Source of the DNA: Clostridia bacterium
GTDB taxonomy: Bacteria; Bacillota; Clostridia; Oscillospirales; CAG-272
Length of the DNA stretch: 51,829 bases
Assembly: GCA_017537175.1 (NCBI GenBank)
Contig: JAFYLH010000033.1
Coordinates: 1-51,829 of the forward strand
Direction of reading: 5' to 3'
The notes beneath the pieces were generated by a model. That model saw only the letters and a program-made list of their open reading frames with translations. It made no database searches and had not been told where the DNA came from. Each line of letters begins with the position of its first letter. Position 1 is the stretch's first letter. Of this stretch, positions 7,573 to 15,318 are shown in pieces. The position numbers were made by a program, and so were the translations under genes.

Positions 7573-7601
7573 ATTTTAGCATATAAATGCCTAAATTTCA
7601 A
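7573..7601 (-). promoter_or_regulatory. Promoter giving a probably leaderless nnrD mRNA
   Basis: On the minus strand TTGAAA and TAAAAT are separated by 17 nt, and the -10 box ends 6 nt before the nnrD ATG (7566). No Shine-Dalgarno is present. It is back to back with the fliB-like promoter; the two -35 boxes are only 6 nt apart. Confidence 0.75.
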
Positions 7602-7607
7602 TACCAC

Positions 7608-7636
7608 TTGAAATTATTCTTGATTTGTTATACAAT
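7608..7636 (+). promoter_or_regulatory. Promoter giving a probably leaderless fliB-like mRNA
   Basis: TTGAAA and TACAAT are separated by 17 nt, with 6 nt from the -10 box to the ATG at 7643. There is no purine-rich ribosome site. It mirrors the nnrD promoter in every spacing. Confidence 0.72.
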
Positions 7637-7642
7637 TATTAT

Positions 7643-8536
7643 ATGAAGATTACAAGACTTGATTATTATGACAAATTCAAATGCATAGCCGACAGATGCA
7701 CCGACTCCTGCTGTATCGGATGGGAAATCGATATAGATCCCGAAACACTTGCGATATACCAAAAGGAAGAGGGCGAGCTTGGCGAGAAGCTTAAGATGAA
7801 TATACATAACGGCTCATTTATACTAACCGAGGATGAGCGCTGTCCTTTTTTACAGACCGACGGACTGTGCGAGCTTATATGCCGTAAGGGCGATGGCTTT
7901 CTCTGTGAGATATGCCGTGAGCATCCCCGATACTATGAGTATTGCGATGACCATATTGATATGGGCGTGGGGTTGTGTTGTGAAGAAGCCTGCAGACTTC
8001 TGTTTTCTGAAAAACACCCTCTTGAGCTTATAACCGAGGGCGAGGGTAAGCTTGACGAAGATACCCTGGAGCTGCTTACCTTAAGAGCAGAGCTTATTAA
8101 AAAAGTACAGGATGCAAGCAATTCTCTTGACGAGCTTTTCTTTTCTCTTGACAAAAACATATTTCAGTTTTGGGATGCCTTTGAGCCCTATGATGACAGG
8201 TGGAGCATAACCACCGAGCATATAAAGGAGTGTTTTGACCGTCTTGTTGCAAAGCAGGCTGAATTTGATGCCTATATGAAAAAAAGAAGCTGTGAGTACA
8301 GGCATTTGGCTGTTTATCTGCTTCACCGATATTTTATGAGGTCTCAGTACTGCGCTCCCTCGGTAATACTGAGAGGTATATCTCTTTATATGAAGACCCA
8401 GTATCTGTGGGATCTGTATGTATATCATACTACGGGAAAATTTGACTCTGCTGACCGTATAGACACGGCAAAGTATATCTCAAAGCAGATAGAATACAGC
8501 GAAGAAAATATTGATATGTTATTCTACGGCGCGTAG
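7643..8536 (+). CDS. FliB-like lysine-N-methylase
   Basis: A 297-residue cysteine-rich protein of the family named after Salmonella FliB, which methylates flagellin lysines. The N terminus has the family pattern with Cys14, Cys19, Cys23 and Cys24 (CIADRCTDSCCIGWEIDID). A second set follows in CPFLQTDGLCELIC and FLCEICREHPRYY, probably binding an Fe-S cluster. No flagellar gene lies in the window, so the substrate may be another surface protein; many non-flagellated Clostridia carry such genes. The start at 7643 fits the promoter position; an upstream ATG in the same frame (7625) lies inside the promoter. Confidence 0.85.
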   Translation: MKITRLDYYDKFKCIADRCTDSCCIGWEIDIDPETLAIYQKEEGELGEKLKMNIHNGSFILTEDERCPFLQTDGLCELICRKGDGFLCEICREHPRYYEYCDDHIDMGVGLCCEEACRLLFSEKHPLELITEGEGKLDEDTLELLTLRAELIKKVQDASNSLDELFFSLDKNIFQFWDAFEPYDDRWSITTEHIKECFDRLVAKQAEFDAYMKKRSCEYRHLAVYLLHRYFMRSQYCAPSVILRGISLYMKTQYLWDLYVYHTTGKFDSADRIDTAKYISKQIEYSEENIDMLFYGA

Positions 8537-8582
8537 GGGAGGCGTTTTGCCTCTCGTCATAGCAGTATACGGAGAAACGATT

Positions 8583-9245
8583 ATGGAAATAAAGCCTATT
8601 GCTTATATAAAAAACGATTTTGATACCAAGTTCGGTGTTCCGCGGCAAAGCGGTCTTGCGGATGTGCTGTCAAGGATAGTCTTTGAAAAGGAGTACCGTG
8701 ACCCAAATGCTCTGAGAGGAATTGAGGAGTTCTCTCACCTTTGGTTGATATGGGAGTTCACCGAGTTTTCAAATAAGGCTTGGTCCCCCATGGTGCGTCC
8801 TCCAAGGCTTGGCGGTAACACCCGTATAGGTGTTTTTGCTACCCGTTCCCCCAACAGGCCTAACAATTTAGGACTTACCCTTGTAAAGCTGATAGAGGTT
8901 GACGGCTGTGAGCTTGTAGTGTCGGGAGCCGATCTTATAAACGGCACACCCATATATGACATCAAGCCTTATCTGCCTGCCTTTGAGTCTGTGCCCGAGG
9001 CTGCAGGCGGCTTTGCCGATGACTTCAAGGATTTTGCACTTAAGGTAGAATATGACCAAGCGGTATTAAATAAGCTCCCGGAGAAAAAGAGAGCTTCCCT
9101 GCTCGACATACTCAAAGGAGACCCCCGCCCCTCCTATCAGGATGACCCGGAGAGAATTTACGGATTTGGGTATGGGGGGTATGAGATTAAATTTAAGGTT
9201 TGCGGAGATACTGTTTATCTTGTGGATATAATTCTCAATTCTTAA
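8583..9245 (+). CDS. trmO: tRNA (t6A37) N6-methyltransferase TrmO-like
   Basis: A 220-residue UPF0066/VirR (TsaA, TrmO) family protein that in E. coli methylates N6 of threonylcarbamoyladenosine 37 in tRNA-Thr using SAM. Signatures are the N-terminal PIAYIKNDFDTKFGVPRQSG, the EEFSHLWLIWEF segment near residue 47 and the ATRSPNRPNNLG motif near residue 90. The C-terminal extension (DPRPSYQDD, YGFGY) is also typical. The start at 8583 has GGAG 8 nt upstream. An earlier in-frame ATG lies inside the fliB-like gene and is less likely. Confidence 0.9.
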   Translation: MEIKPIAYIKNDFDTKFGVPRQSGLADVLSRIVFEKEYRDPNALRGIEEFSHLWLIWEFTEFSNKAWSPMVRPPRLGGNTRIGVFATRSPNRPNNLGLTLVKLIEVDGCELVVSGADLINGTPIYDIKPYLPAFESVPEAAGGFADDFKDFALKVEYDQAVLNKLPEKKRASLLDILKGDPRPSYQDDPERIYGFGYGGYEIKFKVCGDTVYLVDIILNS

Positions 9246-9260
9246 TTCTCAATTCTCAAT
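9230..9260. repeat. Heptamer tandem repeat (AATTCTC)n, locus 1
   Basis: Four near-perfect 7-nt units (AATTCTC, AATTCTT, AATTCTC, AATTCTC) plus AAT. They overlap the last codons of trmO and end directly at the GGAGG ribosome site of the macrodomain gene. Related tracts occur at 29947-29964 and 45816-45846. Confidence 0.8.
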
Positions 9261-9272
9261 GGAGGAATGTAT

Positions 9273-10286
9273 ATGCCTTTACATATAATAAGACAGGATA
9301 TCACAAAAATGCAGGTTGATGCTATAGTCAACGCCGCAAACAAAAGCCTCCTGGGAGGCGGCGGTGTGGACGGTGCAATACACCGCCGTGCAGGTAAGGA
9401 GCTGCTGGAGGAGTGTAAGACCCTGGGCGGATGCGGTACCGGTGAGGCGAAGATCACAAAGGGCTACAAGCTTCCCTGTAAATATATAATCCACACCGTA
9501 GGTCCCGTATGGCAGGGCGGTAACAAGGGTGAGCGCGGAATGCTCACCGACTGCTACCACAATTCTCTCAAGCTTGCCCGTAAGTATGAGTGTGAATCTA
9601 TAGCCTGCCCTCTTATCTCCTCAGGTACTTACGGTTATCCAAAGGAAGAAGCACTTAAGGTGGCAACCGAGGCAATAAGCGAATTTCTCTGCTATTTTGA
9701 TATGACGGTGTATATCGTTATTTTTGACAAAAGCTCCTTTGCCATAAGCGAAAAGCTTTTTGCGGATGTTAAGTCCTTTATAGACGATGTATATGCCGAG
9801 GAGCATACATATAACAGAAGCCGTATACTCACTTCATTTGAAAGACTCAGCTCCAAATCCTGCGGATCACAGCAACTTGAAGACAGCGTGTGTATGGCAG
9901 CACCCGCCCAAAGATCCGTAACTCTTGATGAAATGATAACCAAGCTAGACGAGAGCTTTTCACAGATGCTTATACGCAAGATAGACGAAAAGGGTATGAC
10001 AGACTCGGAATGCTACAAAAAGGCAAATGTGGACCGCAAGCTCTTTTCAAAAATACGCAATGATATCAACTATCACCCGAAAAAGACCACCGCAGTTGCC
10101 TTTGCCATTGCCTTGGAGCTTGATTTAACCGAGGCAAGAGAGCTTATTTCAAAGGCAGGCTACAGCCTGACACGATCCAGTAAGTTTGATATAATAATAG
10201 AATACTTTTTGCTTAATAAGAATTACAATATCTTTGAGATAAACGAGACCTTGTTTGCCTTTGATCAGGTATTATTGGGAGTATAA
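9273..10286 (+). CDS. Macrodomain (ADP-ribose-binding) protein with helical C-terminal domain
   Basis: A 337-residue two-part protein. Residues 1 to about 170 are a macrodomain of the MacroD/YmdB type ([30 protein letters not shown], then [10 protein letters not shown] and [10 protein letters not shown]). These bind ADP-ribose and often remove it or O-acetyl-ADP-ribose. The C-terminal 150 residues are helical; a segment near residues 225-315 ([18 protein letters not shown] type) resembles a Cro/XRE-like helix-turn-helix found behind other signalling domains in Firmicutes. Start chosen at 9273, 7 nt after GGAGG; the ATG at 9267 is too close. It is followed by a vWA gene. Confidence 0.85.
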   Translation: MPLHIIRQDITKMQVDAIVNAANKSLLGGGGVDGAIHRRAGKELLEECKTLGGCGTGEAKITKGYKLPCKYIIHTVGPVWQGGNKGERGMLTDCYHNSLKLARKYECESIACPLISSGTYGYPKEEALKVATEAISEFLCYFDMTVYIVIFDKSSFAISEKLFADVKSFIDDVYAEEHTYNRSRILTSFERLSSKSCGSQQLEDSVCMAAPAQRSVTLDEMITKLDESFSQMLIRKIDEKGMTDSECYKKANVDRKLFSKIRNDINYHPKKTTAVAFAIALELDLTEARELISKAGYSLTRSSKFDIIIEYFLLNKNYNIFEINETLFAFDQVLLGV

Positions 10287-10319
10287 AATGTCGCTTTTGG
10301 GGCGACCATACAGAACACA

Positions 10320-10363
10320 AAAACCTCTATAATGTAATCACAACGATACATTACGGAGGTTTT
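10320..10363 (+). promoter_or_regulatory. Hairpin that masks the vWA ribosome site
   Basis: AAAACCTC (10320-10327) pairs with GAGGTTTT (10356-10363), and the inner TAATGTA pairs with TACATTA, with a 10-nt loop. The 3' arm contains the GGAGG ribosome site of the vWA gene, and the T-run makes it resemble a terminator. A TATAAT at 10328-10333 inside the 5' arm could be a -10 box whose transcripts would lack that arm, but no good -35 is visible. Confidence 0.65.
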
Positions 10364-10367
10364 TATT

Positions 10368-11015
10368 ATGAACAACAACATTACAGAATTGGTATTTATC
10401 ATCGACCGCAGCGGCTCAATGCAGGGGCTTGAGGCAGACACCATAGGCGGATTTAACTCTATGATCGAAAAGCAGAAGGCGCAGGAGGGCAAGTGCTTTG
10501 TTTCCACAGTTCTGTTCGACGATGTAAGCGAGGTCATACACGACAGAGTGGCTCTGGAGGATATAAAGCCTATGACCCGTAAGGATTATTATGTCAGAGG
10601 CTGTACCGCCCTTATCGATGCCATAGGCTCTGCGATCCACCACATAGGCAACATCCACAAGTATGCAAGAAAAGAGGATGTTCCCGAGAATACCCTCTTT
10701 GTCATCACCACCGACGGTATGGAGAATGCAAGCCGCCGTTATTCAAGCCGTGAGGTAAAGAAAATGATCGAAAGACAAAAGGAAAAATACGGCTGGGAAT
10801 TTATATTTATCGGCGCCAACATCGACTCGGTGGAAACTGCCGCAAAAATAGGTATAGGCGCTGACCGTGCGGTAAACTATGTTCATGACGGTACGGGTAC
10901 CCGTGTTATGTATGATACAGTCGCAAAGGCGGCATGCAAAATGCGCTGCTCACAGCCTATGGCGGATGACTGGGCAGATGAGATAAACGAGGATTATAAG
11001 AGACGAAATAAATAA
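10368..11015 (+). CDS. von Willebrand factor A domain protein
   Basis: A 215-residue cytoplasmic vWA protein. The metal-ion-dependent adhesion site is intact: DRSGS at residues 13-17, a conserved Thr in GCTALIDAIG, and TTDGMEN further on. Proteins of this kind (TerY/YegL-like) are thought to act as metal-dependent scaffolds in stress or signalling complexes; no partner is proven. It stands between a macrodomain gene and a desulfoferrodoxin homologue, all read rightward with gaps under 90 bp. Its ribosome site sits in a stable hairpin, so translation may be controlled. Confidence 0.88.
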   Translation: MNNNITELVFIIDRSGSMQGLEADTIGGFNSMIEKQKAQEGKCFVSTVLFDDVSEVIHDRVALEDIKPMTRKDYYVRGCTALIDAIGSAIHHIGNIHKYARKEDVPENTLFVITTDGMENASRRYSSREVKKMIERQKEKYGWEFIFIGANIDSVETAAKIGIGADRAVNYVHDGTGTRVMYDTVAKAACKMRCSQPMADDWADEINEDYKRRNK

Positions 11016-11023
11016 TTTTTTCG

Positions 11024-11053
11024 CTTTGGGTTATACTATCTTAAAACCCAAAG
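11024..11053 (+). promoter_or_regulatory. Hairpin abutting the ribosome site of the desulfoferrodoxin-like gene
   Basis: CTTTGGGTT pairs with AACCCAAAG (9 bp, 12-nt loop). The last four paired bases (AAAG) are the beginning of the AAAGGAGG ribosome site. It resembles the RBS-masking hairpin of the preceding vWA gene but is weaker. Confidence 0.5.
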
Positions 11054-11064
11054 GAGGAAATATT

Positions 11065-11397
11065 ATGAGCGAAAGCAGATTTTATGTTTGTGAAAAATGC
11101 GGCAACACCGTAGGTATGATACATGATAAGGGAGTTCCTCTTATGTGCTGCGGTATGCCTATGACCCATCTTGAACCCCAAAGAAAGACCCTTAATGTAC
11201 AGCGCAAGGAAAATGTTATCCGTGTTACAGCCGACAAGGGTGACAACTGGGTCTATCTTGCCACCGACCGCGGCGGTCAGAGAAAAATGCTTGACCCTAA
11301 CGGGAGCCGAGAACTGACCTTTTCTCTATCCGACGAAGAGCCCAGAGCCGTATATGCATATAACGGAAATATGGGGCTTTCTAAAGCAGAGGTATAA
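11065..11397 (+). CDS. Desulfoferrodoxin homologue with only the rubredoxin-like iron site
   Basis: A 110-residue protein. The N-terminal 35 residues match desulfoferrodoxin: Cys9, Cys12, Cys28 and Cys29 (FYVCEKCGNTVGMIHDKGVPLMCCG) make an Fe(Cys)4 centre I. In true desulfoferrodoxin the C-terminal domain reduces superoxide at Fe(His)4Cys. Here the matching segment is recognisable (YAYNGNMGLSKAEV for the usual YxYCNxHGLWKAEx), but the Cys and His ligands are replaced by Asn and Met, and the upstream histidines are missing. It is probably an electron-transfer or redox-sensing protein rather than a superoxide reductase. The start has AAAGGAGG 7 nt upstream. It ends at a convergent terminator. 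Confidence 0.82.
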   Translation: MSESRFYVCEKCGNTVGMIHDKGVPLMCCGMPMTHLEPQRKTLNVQRKENVIRVTADKGDNWVYLATDRGGQRKMLDPNGSRELTFSLSDEEPRAVYAYNGNMGLSKAEV

Positions 11398-11405
11398 TTC
11401 CAATG

Positions 11406-11438
11406 AAAAAATCAGTTGCATTAAGCAACTGATTTTTT
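11406..11438. terminator. Bidirectional terminator
   Basis: A perfect 14-bp stem (AAAAAATCAGTTGC and its complement) with a 5-nt loop, and A/T runs on both sides. It separates the rightward desulfoferrodoxin-like gene from the leftward 5'-nucleotidase, whose last codons overlap it. Confidence 0.9.
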
Positions 11439-13286
11439 CTTATTTTTAATTCTCTTTATTATCACAACCAAAGCAAGGGTAATAACTGCAATTACAATAA
11501 CTATAACTGCTATCAGGATATAGGTGAACTTGTTGGCATTGCGAACCAGCTTTACGGGATTGAGGCTGGAGTATACCACCTTTCTGCCATCTGTGGAGGC
11601 ATATGCGCTGTCCATTTCTCCTCCCATATTCTGAATATATGAGGTAATGGCATACCATTCTTTCAAAGGTACTCCGTTTTCGTCCTTGATAACATAGTTT
11701 ACAAGCTCGTCCGAGGCAATGGGGTTACCGTCCTTGTCCTTGGGAATTATGGAAATAAGTCCGTAGGACTTGCTTTCTACCGCACCGAGCATCTGTCCTG
11801 CATACATACCCGTAACCACGCGGTAGAGCTTATCATCCTCTATCTCCACAAGTCCCTCGTCGGTACGCAGCATTGCATAATCTACCTTGTTAAATATCAT
11901 ACGGTTGGTATTAAATGAATACTCTACACCCGAGAAAAACAGCTGTGCATAACGCATCAAGGGCTGTACCGAGGCATCTACCTCCATAGCGTTTTTCAGT
12001 TCCCTGCCTGTGATATAAACAGCGATAAGCTCACCCTCGGTTCCAACACCGAGAGAAGCGGAGGTAAACACATCCGCTACCGTTACCTCCCCTGTAGGTA
12101 TGGTCTCGCGGATAACTCCGGTTGCGGTAAGTGCCGCATCCACCCTTTCGCCCGAGGTCTTTTCTGCCGCCCACTTGTATGCATCCGAAAACAGATTGCC
12201 GAGAGTAGACTCGTGCTGGGTTGCATATATCTCGTCTATTGTTTCAAACTCTATTTGATTGTTCACTATGACCTCGTCATAGCTTACACCGTAATTTGCA
12301 AGATATTCGGTGTTTACATTCTGCTTGAAATTCTCTACCTTTGCGGCGATAACCGGATCCTCGGCAACATTTTCATCAACAGCAATAAGCTCGTAGCTTG
12401 TAAGATTTTTGTCCTTGTCAAAGCATACAACGCCAAGATATTTGCCGTATTCACTTGCCGCAACTATATTGGTGCCGTTGACCGTCACCACATCATGAAG
12501 AGTAATGTGGGTGTGTGCCGCTATGATAAGATCTATTCCGTCAACCGCCTCGGCAAGCTCATAGTCCTCTCCGTTGCCCTCTGCATCGGTTCCGCTGTGG
12601 GAAAGGCAGATAACTACGGGATCGGCATTATATTTTTCTTTACATTCTTCTGTCGCCTGCGCTACAGTTTCCCTTGCCACCTTAACAGGATCTACCCTGA
12701 CCATACCGGAATTAGGAGCACATTCGTCGGCATCCTCGCCAAAAATACCAAAGATTACAAAGTATACACCGCCGCGCTCGATTATGGTATAGCTCTTTAC
12801 ACCGTAATTATTGTATGCTTCCTTTATATCAACATCGGAATCCATAGGCAGATAGTTGGATATAACTATCTCGGGAGTTTTCTCACCGCTCGCTGCAGCG
12901 GTATTGAGCATAGCGGTAAGACCTGCGGGCAGGTAGTCAAACTCGTGATTGCCAAGGGTAGTAACATCATATCCCATAGCTCCCATCATACGAAGCTCTA
13001 TGGCAGATGTGGTAAACGCGGTCTGAAAAAGCGATCCCATAGAAAAGTCGCCGCCGTCTACAAGTATAGCATCGGGATGCTTTGCCCTTTGCTCATTGAT
13101 TACGGTCATAAGTCTTGCATAACCGCCAAACTCACCACCCTCAGTATCGGTCACGGGCAAAAGGTGAGAGTGAAGGTCGTGTGTAAAAAGAACTGTTATT
13201 TCCCTGCTTGCTGCCTGTGCATCAACAAAAAAGCAGACCGGCAATATAAGAACGGATATCAACAACAGAGCCAGTACTTTTTTCAT
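11421..13286 (-). CDS. Membrane-anchored 5'-nucleotidase / metallophosphatase (UshA/YfkN family)
   Basis: A 621-residue exported enzyme. Residues 1-26 are a signal peptide. The metallophosphatase domain (about 27-330) has the metal-binding motifs THDLHSH, DGGDFSMGS, GNHEFDY, and AAHTHITLHD. A 5'-nucleotidase C-terminal domain follows (about 340-570). The C-terminal end is a transmembrane helix plus lysine-rich tail, anchoring the enzyme on the outer face of the membrane. It likely hydrolyses extracellular nucleotides to nucleosides and phosphate. The ribosome site is GGAGG. The lipoprotein gene 26 bp upstream is probably in the same transcript. Confidence 0.92.
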   Translation of the reverse strand: MKKVLALLLISVLILPVCFFVDAQAASREITVLFTHDLHSHLLPVTDTEGGEFGGYARLMTVINEQRAKHPDAILVDGGDFSMGSLFQTAFTTSAIELRMMGAMGYDVTTLGNHEFDYLPAGLTAMLNTAAASGEKTPEIVISNYLPMDSDVDIKEAYNNYGVKSYTIIERGGVYFVIFGIFGEDADECAPNSGMVRVDPVKVARETVAQATEECKEKYNADPVVICLSHSGTDAEGNGEDYELAEAVDGIDLIIAAHTHITLHDVVTVNGTNIVAASEYGKYLGVVCFDKDKNLTSYELIAVDENVAEDPVIAAKVENFKQNVNTEYLANYGVSYDEVIVNNQIEFETIDEIYATQHESTLGNLFSDAYKWAAEKTSGERVDAALTATGVIRETIPTGEVTVADVFTSASLGVGTEGELIAVYITGRELKNAMEVDASVQPLMRYAQLFFSGVEYSFNTNRMIFNKVDYAMLRTDEGLVEIEDDKLYRVVTGMYAGQMLGAVESKSYGLISIIPKDKDGNPIASDELVNYVIKDENGVPLKEWYAITSYIQNMGGEMDSAYASTDGRKVVYSSLNPVKLVRNANKFTYILIAVIVIVIAVITLALVVIIKRIKNKKKSVA

Positions 13287-13312
13287 ATTATACCTCCAAC
13301 AAATGATTTTGA

Positions 13313-14023
13313 TTAATTAAACGGAACAAGGTGAACACTGCCATCAAGACCGCTCTCACAGAACATAAACTTCACGGTACTGCCGTTGTTATCTACATAT
13401 GATATTCCGTAGCTGCTGATAAACTCGGGTATCCATATCCTTGCCGCAAAGGGCTTTTGAACGGTTAAACTATCAAGTGTATATAGTACCTCTTCAATCT
13501 CACAAACATTGTCGTTCATATATTTTGTAAGATCGTAGGTAAAGAATTTGAAATTCTTTACCTCTGCCGTGGTGGTAACAATCACATCACGTGCATACTC
13601 GGAATCGCTGTGCAAGCAAAGCTCGTATTTTTGAGGATCGGTATATATATCCTCGAGTGCGTCGGATACCGATAAGACAGGGACCATTTCCGCCGAGGAG
13701 GTGTTGCTGTCTTCTGTATCATCATATATCACCGTCTCGGTTTCTGTAACCTTAGGTGCGGTTTCCTTAGGTTTGGTTTCCTTGGGTGTTGTTTCAGTAT
13801 AAGGAGCAGTGGTCTCCGACTCATTTGGCTCGGTAAAAGTAACTGCTAAGGTAGTATCGTCTGCAGTTTCGGTTTCTGCAGTTATATCCTCAGTTTCCTC
13901 AGAAACAGGCTGTGTGTCCTCAAGCTTATCTGCGGAGGTCTTTTTTATTATACCGCAGGATGTAAATACCACCAAAGCAAGGATAGCACAAAGGATGAAA
14001 AAACAAATTCTTCGTTTCATCAT
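13313..14023 (-). CDS. Putative lipoprotein of unknown function
   Basis: A 236-residue protein with a lipoprotein signal: hydrophobic residues 5-20 and a lipobox ending at Cys23 (FTSC). Residues about 30-120 are a low-complexity Thr/Glu/Pro linker, typical of a spacer crossing the wall. Residues about 125-236 form a small folded domain I do not recognise (contains SVSDALEDIYTDPQKYELCLHS). It lies directly upstream of the 5'-nucleotidase in the same direction and could be a partner. Two adjacent ATGs make the exact start uncertain by one residue. Confidence 0.8.
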   Translation of the reverse strand: MMKRRICFFILCAILALVVFTSCGIIKKTSADKLEDTQPVSEETEDITAETETADDTTLAVTFTEPNESETTAPYTETTPKETKPKETAPKVTETETVIYDDTEDSNTSSAEMVPVLSVSDALEDIYTDPQKYELCLHSDSEYARDVIVTTTAEVKNFKFFTYDLTKYMNDNVCEIEEVLYTLDSLTVQKPFAARIWIPEFISSYGISYVDNNGSTVKFMFCESGLDGSVHLVPFN

Positions 14024-14059
14024 ATCGTCATCACTCTTTTCTCGATGTAATATATGGTA

Positions 14060-14088
14060 ATTATATCATACAGCTTATGTAAAATCAA
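14060..14088 (-). promoter_or_regulatory. Putative promoter of the lipoprotein / 5'-nucleotidase operon
   Basis: Minus-strand TTGATT and TATAAT separated by 17 nt, with the -10 box 36 bp upstream of the lipoprotein start codon. Confidence 0.65.
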
Positions 14089-14143
14089 CATCCTTTCTGT
14101 TTAGATATTTACTGCTGTTTTTAAAAACTAACGTGTTTTGTTA

Positions 14144-14172
14144 TTGAAATTCTATTAGGTATAGGTTATAAT
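14144..14172 (+). promoter_or_regulatory. Promoter of the Gfo/Idh-isomerase pair
   Basis: TTGAAA and TATAAT separated by 17 nt, followed by a GAAAGGAG ribosome site and the ATG at 14202. Confidence 0.75.
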
Positions 14173-14201
14173 GTAGGTATGAAAGGAGTTGACTGTTCAA
14201 A

Positions 14202-15308
14202 ATGAAAAAAGTCAAGATCGGTTTTGTAGGTGTAGGATGTATCAGTCCTATCTACCTTAAAAATTTAACAGAGATGTTCCGCGAGGTAGAGATCATCGGT
14301 GTGTGCGATCTCATCCGCGAGCGTGCCGAAAAGGCTGTAGAGGAATATAACATTCCAAAGCTCTATGAGAATATGTATGAGCTTTTCAATGACCCCGAGG
14401 TCGACATAGTACTTAACATCACCCGTCCCTACGAGCATTATGAGGTTACAAAGCAGGCTCTTTTACACGGTAAGCATGTTTATTCCGAAAAGCCGCTTTC
14501 ACCCAGCCTTGACGAGGCAAGAGAGCTTGTAGCTCTTGCAAAGGAAAAGGGTCTTATGTTAGGCGGGGCGCCCGACACCTTTATGGGTACGGGTATACAG
14601 ACCTGCCGTCACCTTATAGACAGCGGCTTTATCGGTGAGCCTATAGGTGCATCCGCTCACTTTATCACCCGCGGTCCCGAAAACTGGCATCCCGACCCCG
14701 AGTTCGTTTACAAATACGGCGGCGGCCCTATGTTCGATATGGGTCCCTACTATATCACAGCACTTATAAATCTCCTCGGCAGAGTAAACACGGTTTCGGG
14801 TATGGCAAAGGCAAGCTACCCCGAGCGTCCTATATTAAGCGAAAAGAAGTACGGTAACATAATGAAGGTAGAGGTCCCCACCTATGTTATGGGTACTCTG
14901 CGCTTTGATAACGGCTGTATTGCCAACGTATTCACCACCTTTGATGTAAGCTATATCAATAATGTAAAGCTTGAGGTATACGGTTCGGAGGGTACTATAG
15001 TTGTTCCCGACCCCAACTGCTTTGACGGCAAGGTCAAGCTTATCCGCGGAAGAACCGCCGAATATATTGACATGCCGAGAATTTTCGATTATAATGATAA
15101 TTCAAGAGGTCTGGGGCTAGCCGATATGGCAAAGGCGATCTCTACAGGCAAGCCTTTCCGCTGTAACTGCGATCAGCAGCTGCATGTGGTAGAGATAATG
15201 TCTGCATTCTATACATCAAGTGAGAAGAATACCAATATCACCATAGAGTCGGATTTTGTAAGACAGAGACCTATGCCCCGTTCCGGACTTATAGGTATAT
15301 TGGACTAA
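14202..15308 (+). CDS. Gfo/Idh/MocA-family oxidoreductase
   Basis: A 368-residue NAD(P)-dependent sugar or cyclitol dehydrogenase. The N-terminal Rossmann domain has GFVGVGCISPIYL for the dinucleotide loop. The EKPLSP motif near residue 97 (Lys active-site residue) is family-typical, and the C-terminal alpha/beta sheet domain begins near residue 130. HPDPEFVYKYGGGPMFDMGPYYI carries the usual DMGPYY segment. The actual sugar is unknown. It forms a two-gene operon with a sugar isomerase/epimerase 10 bp downstream, a pairing seen in pathways for inositol, 3-ketosugars and other unusual sugars. Confidence 0.9.
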   Translation: MKKVKIGFVGVGCISPIYLKNLTEMFREVEIIGVCDLIRERAEKAVEEYNIPKLYENMYELFNDPEVDIVLNITRPYEHYEVTKQALLHGKHVYSEKPLSPSLDEARELVALAKEKGLMLGGAPDTFMGTGIQTCRHLIDSGFIGEPIGASAHFITRGPENWHPDPEFVYKYGGGPMFDMGPYYITALINLLGRVNTVSGMAKASYPERPILSEKKYGNIMKVEVPTYVMGTLRFDNGCIANVFTTFDVSYINNVKLEVYGSEGTIVVPDPNCFDGKVKLIRGRTAEYIDMPRIFDYNDNSRGLGLADMAKAISTGKPFRCNCDQQLHVVEIMSAFYTSSEKNTNITIESDFVRQRPMPRSGLIGILD

Positions 15309-15318
15309 GGAGGAAATT

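Noticed and set aside
12213..13316. 367-codon plus-strand frame opposite the 5'-nucleotidase
   Set aside because: The minus strand encodes a complete enzyme with all metal-binding motifs; the plus frame has no ribosome site or recognisable motif.
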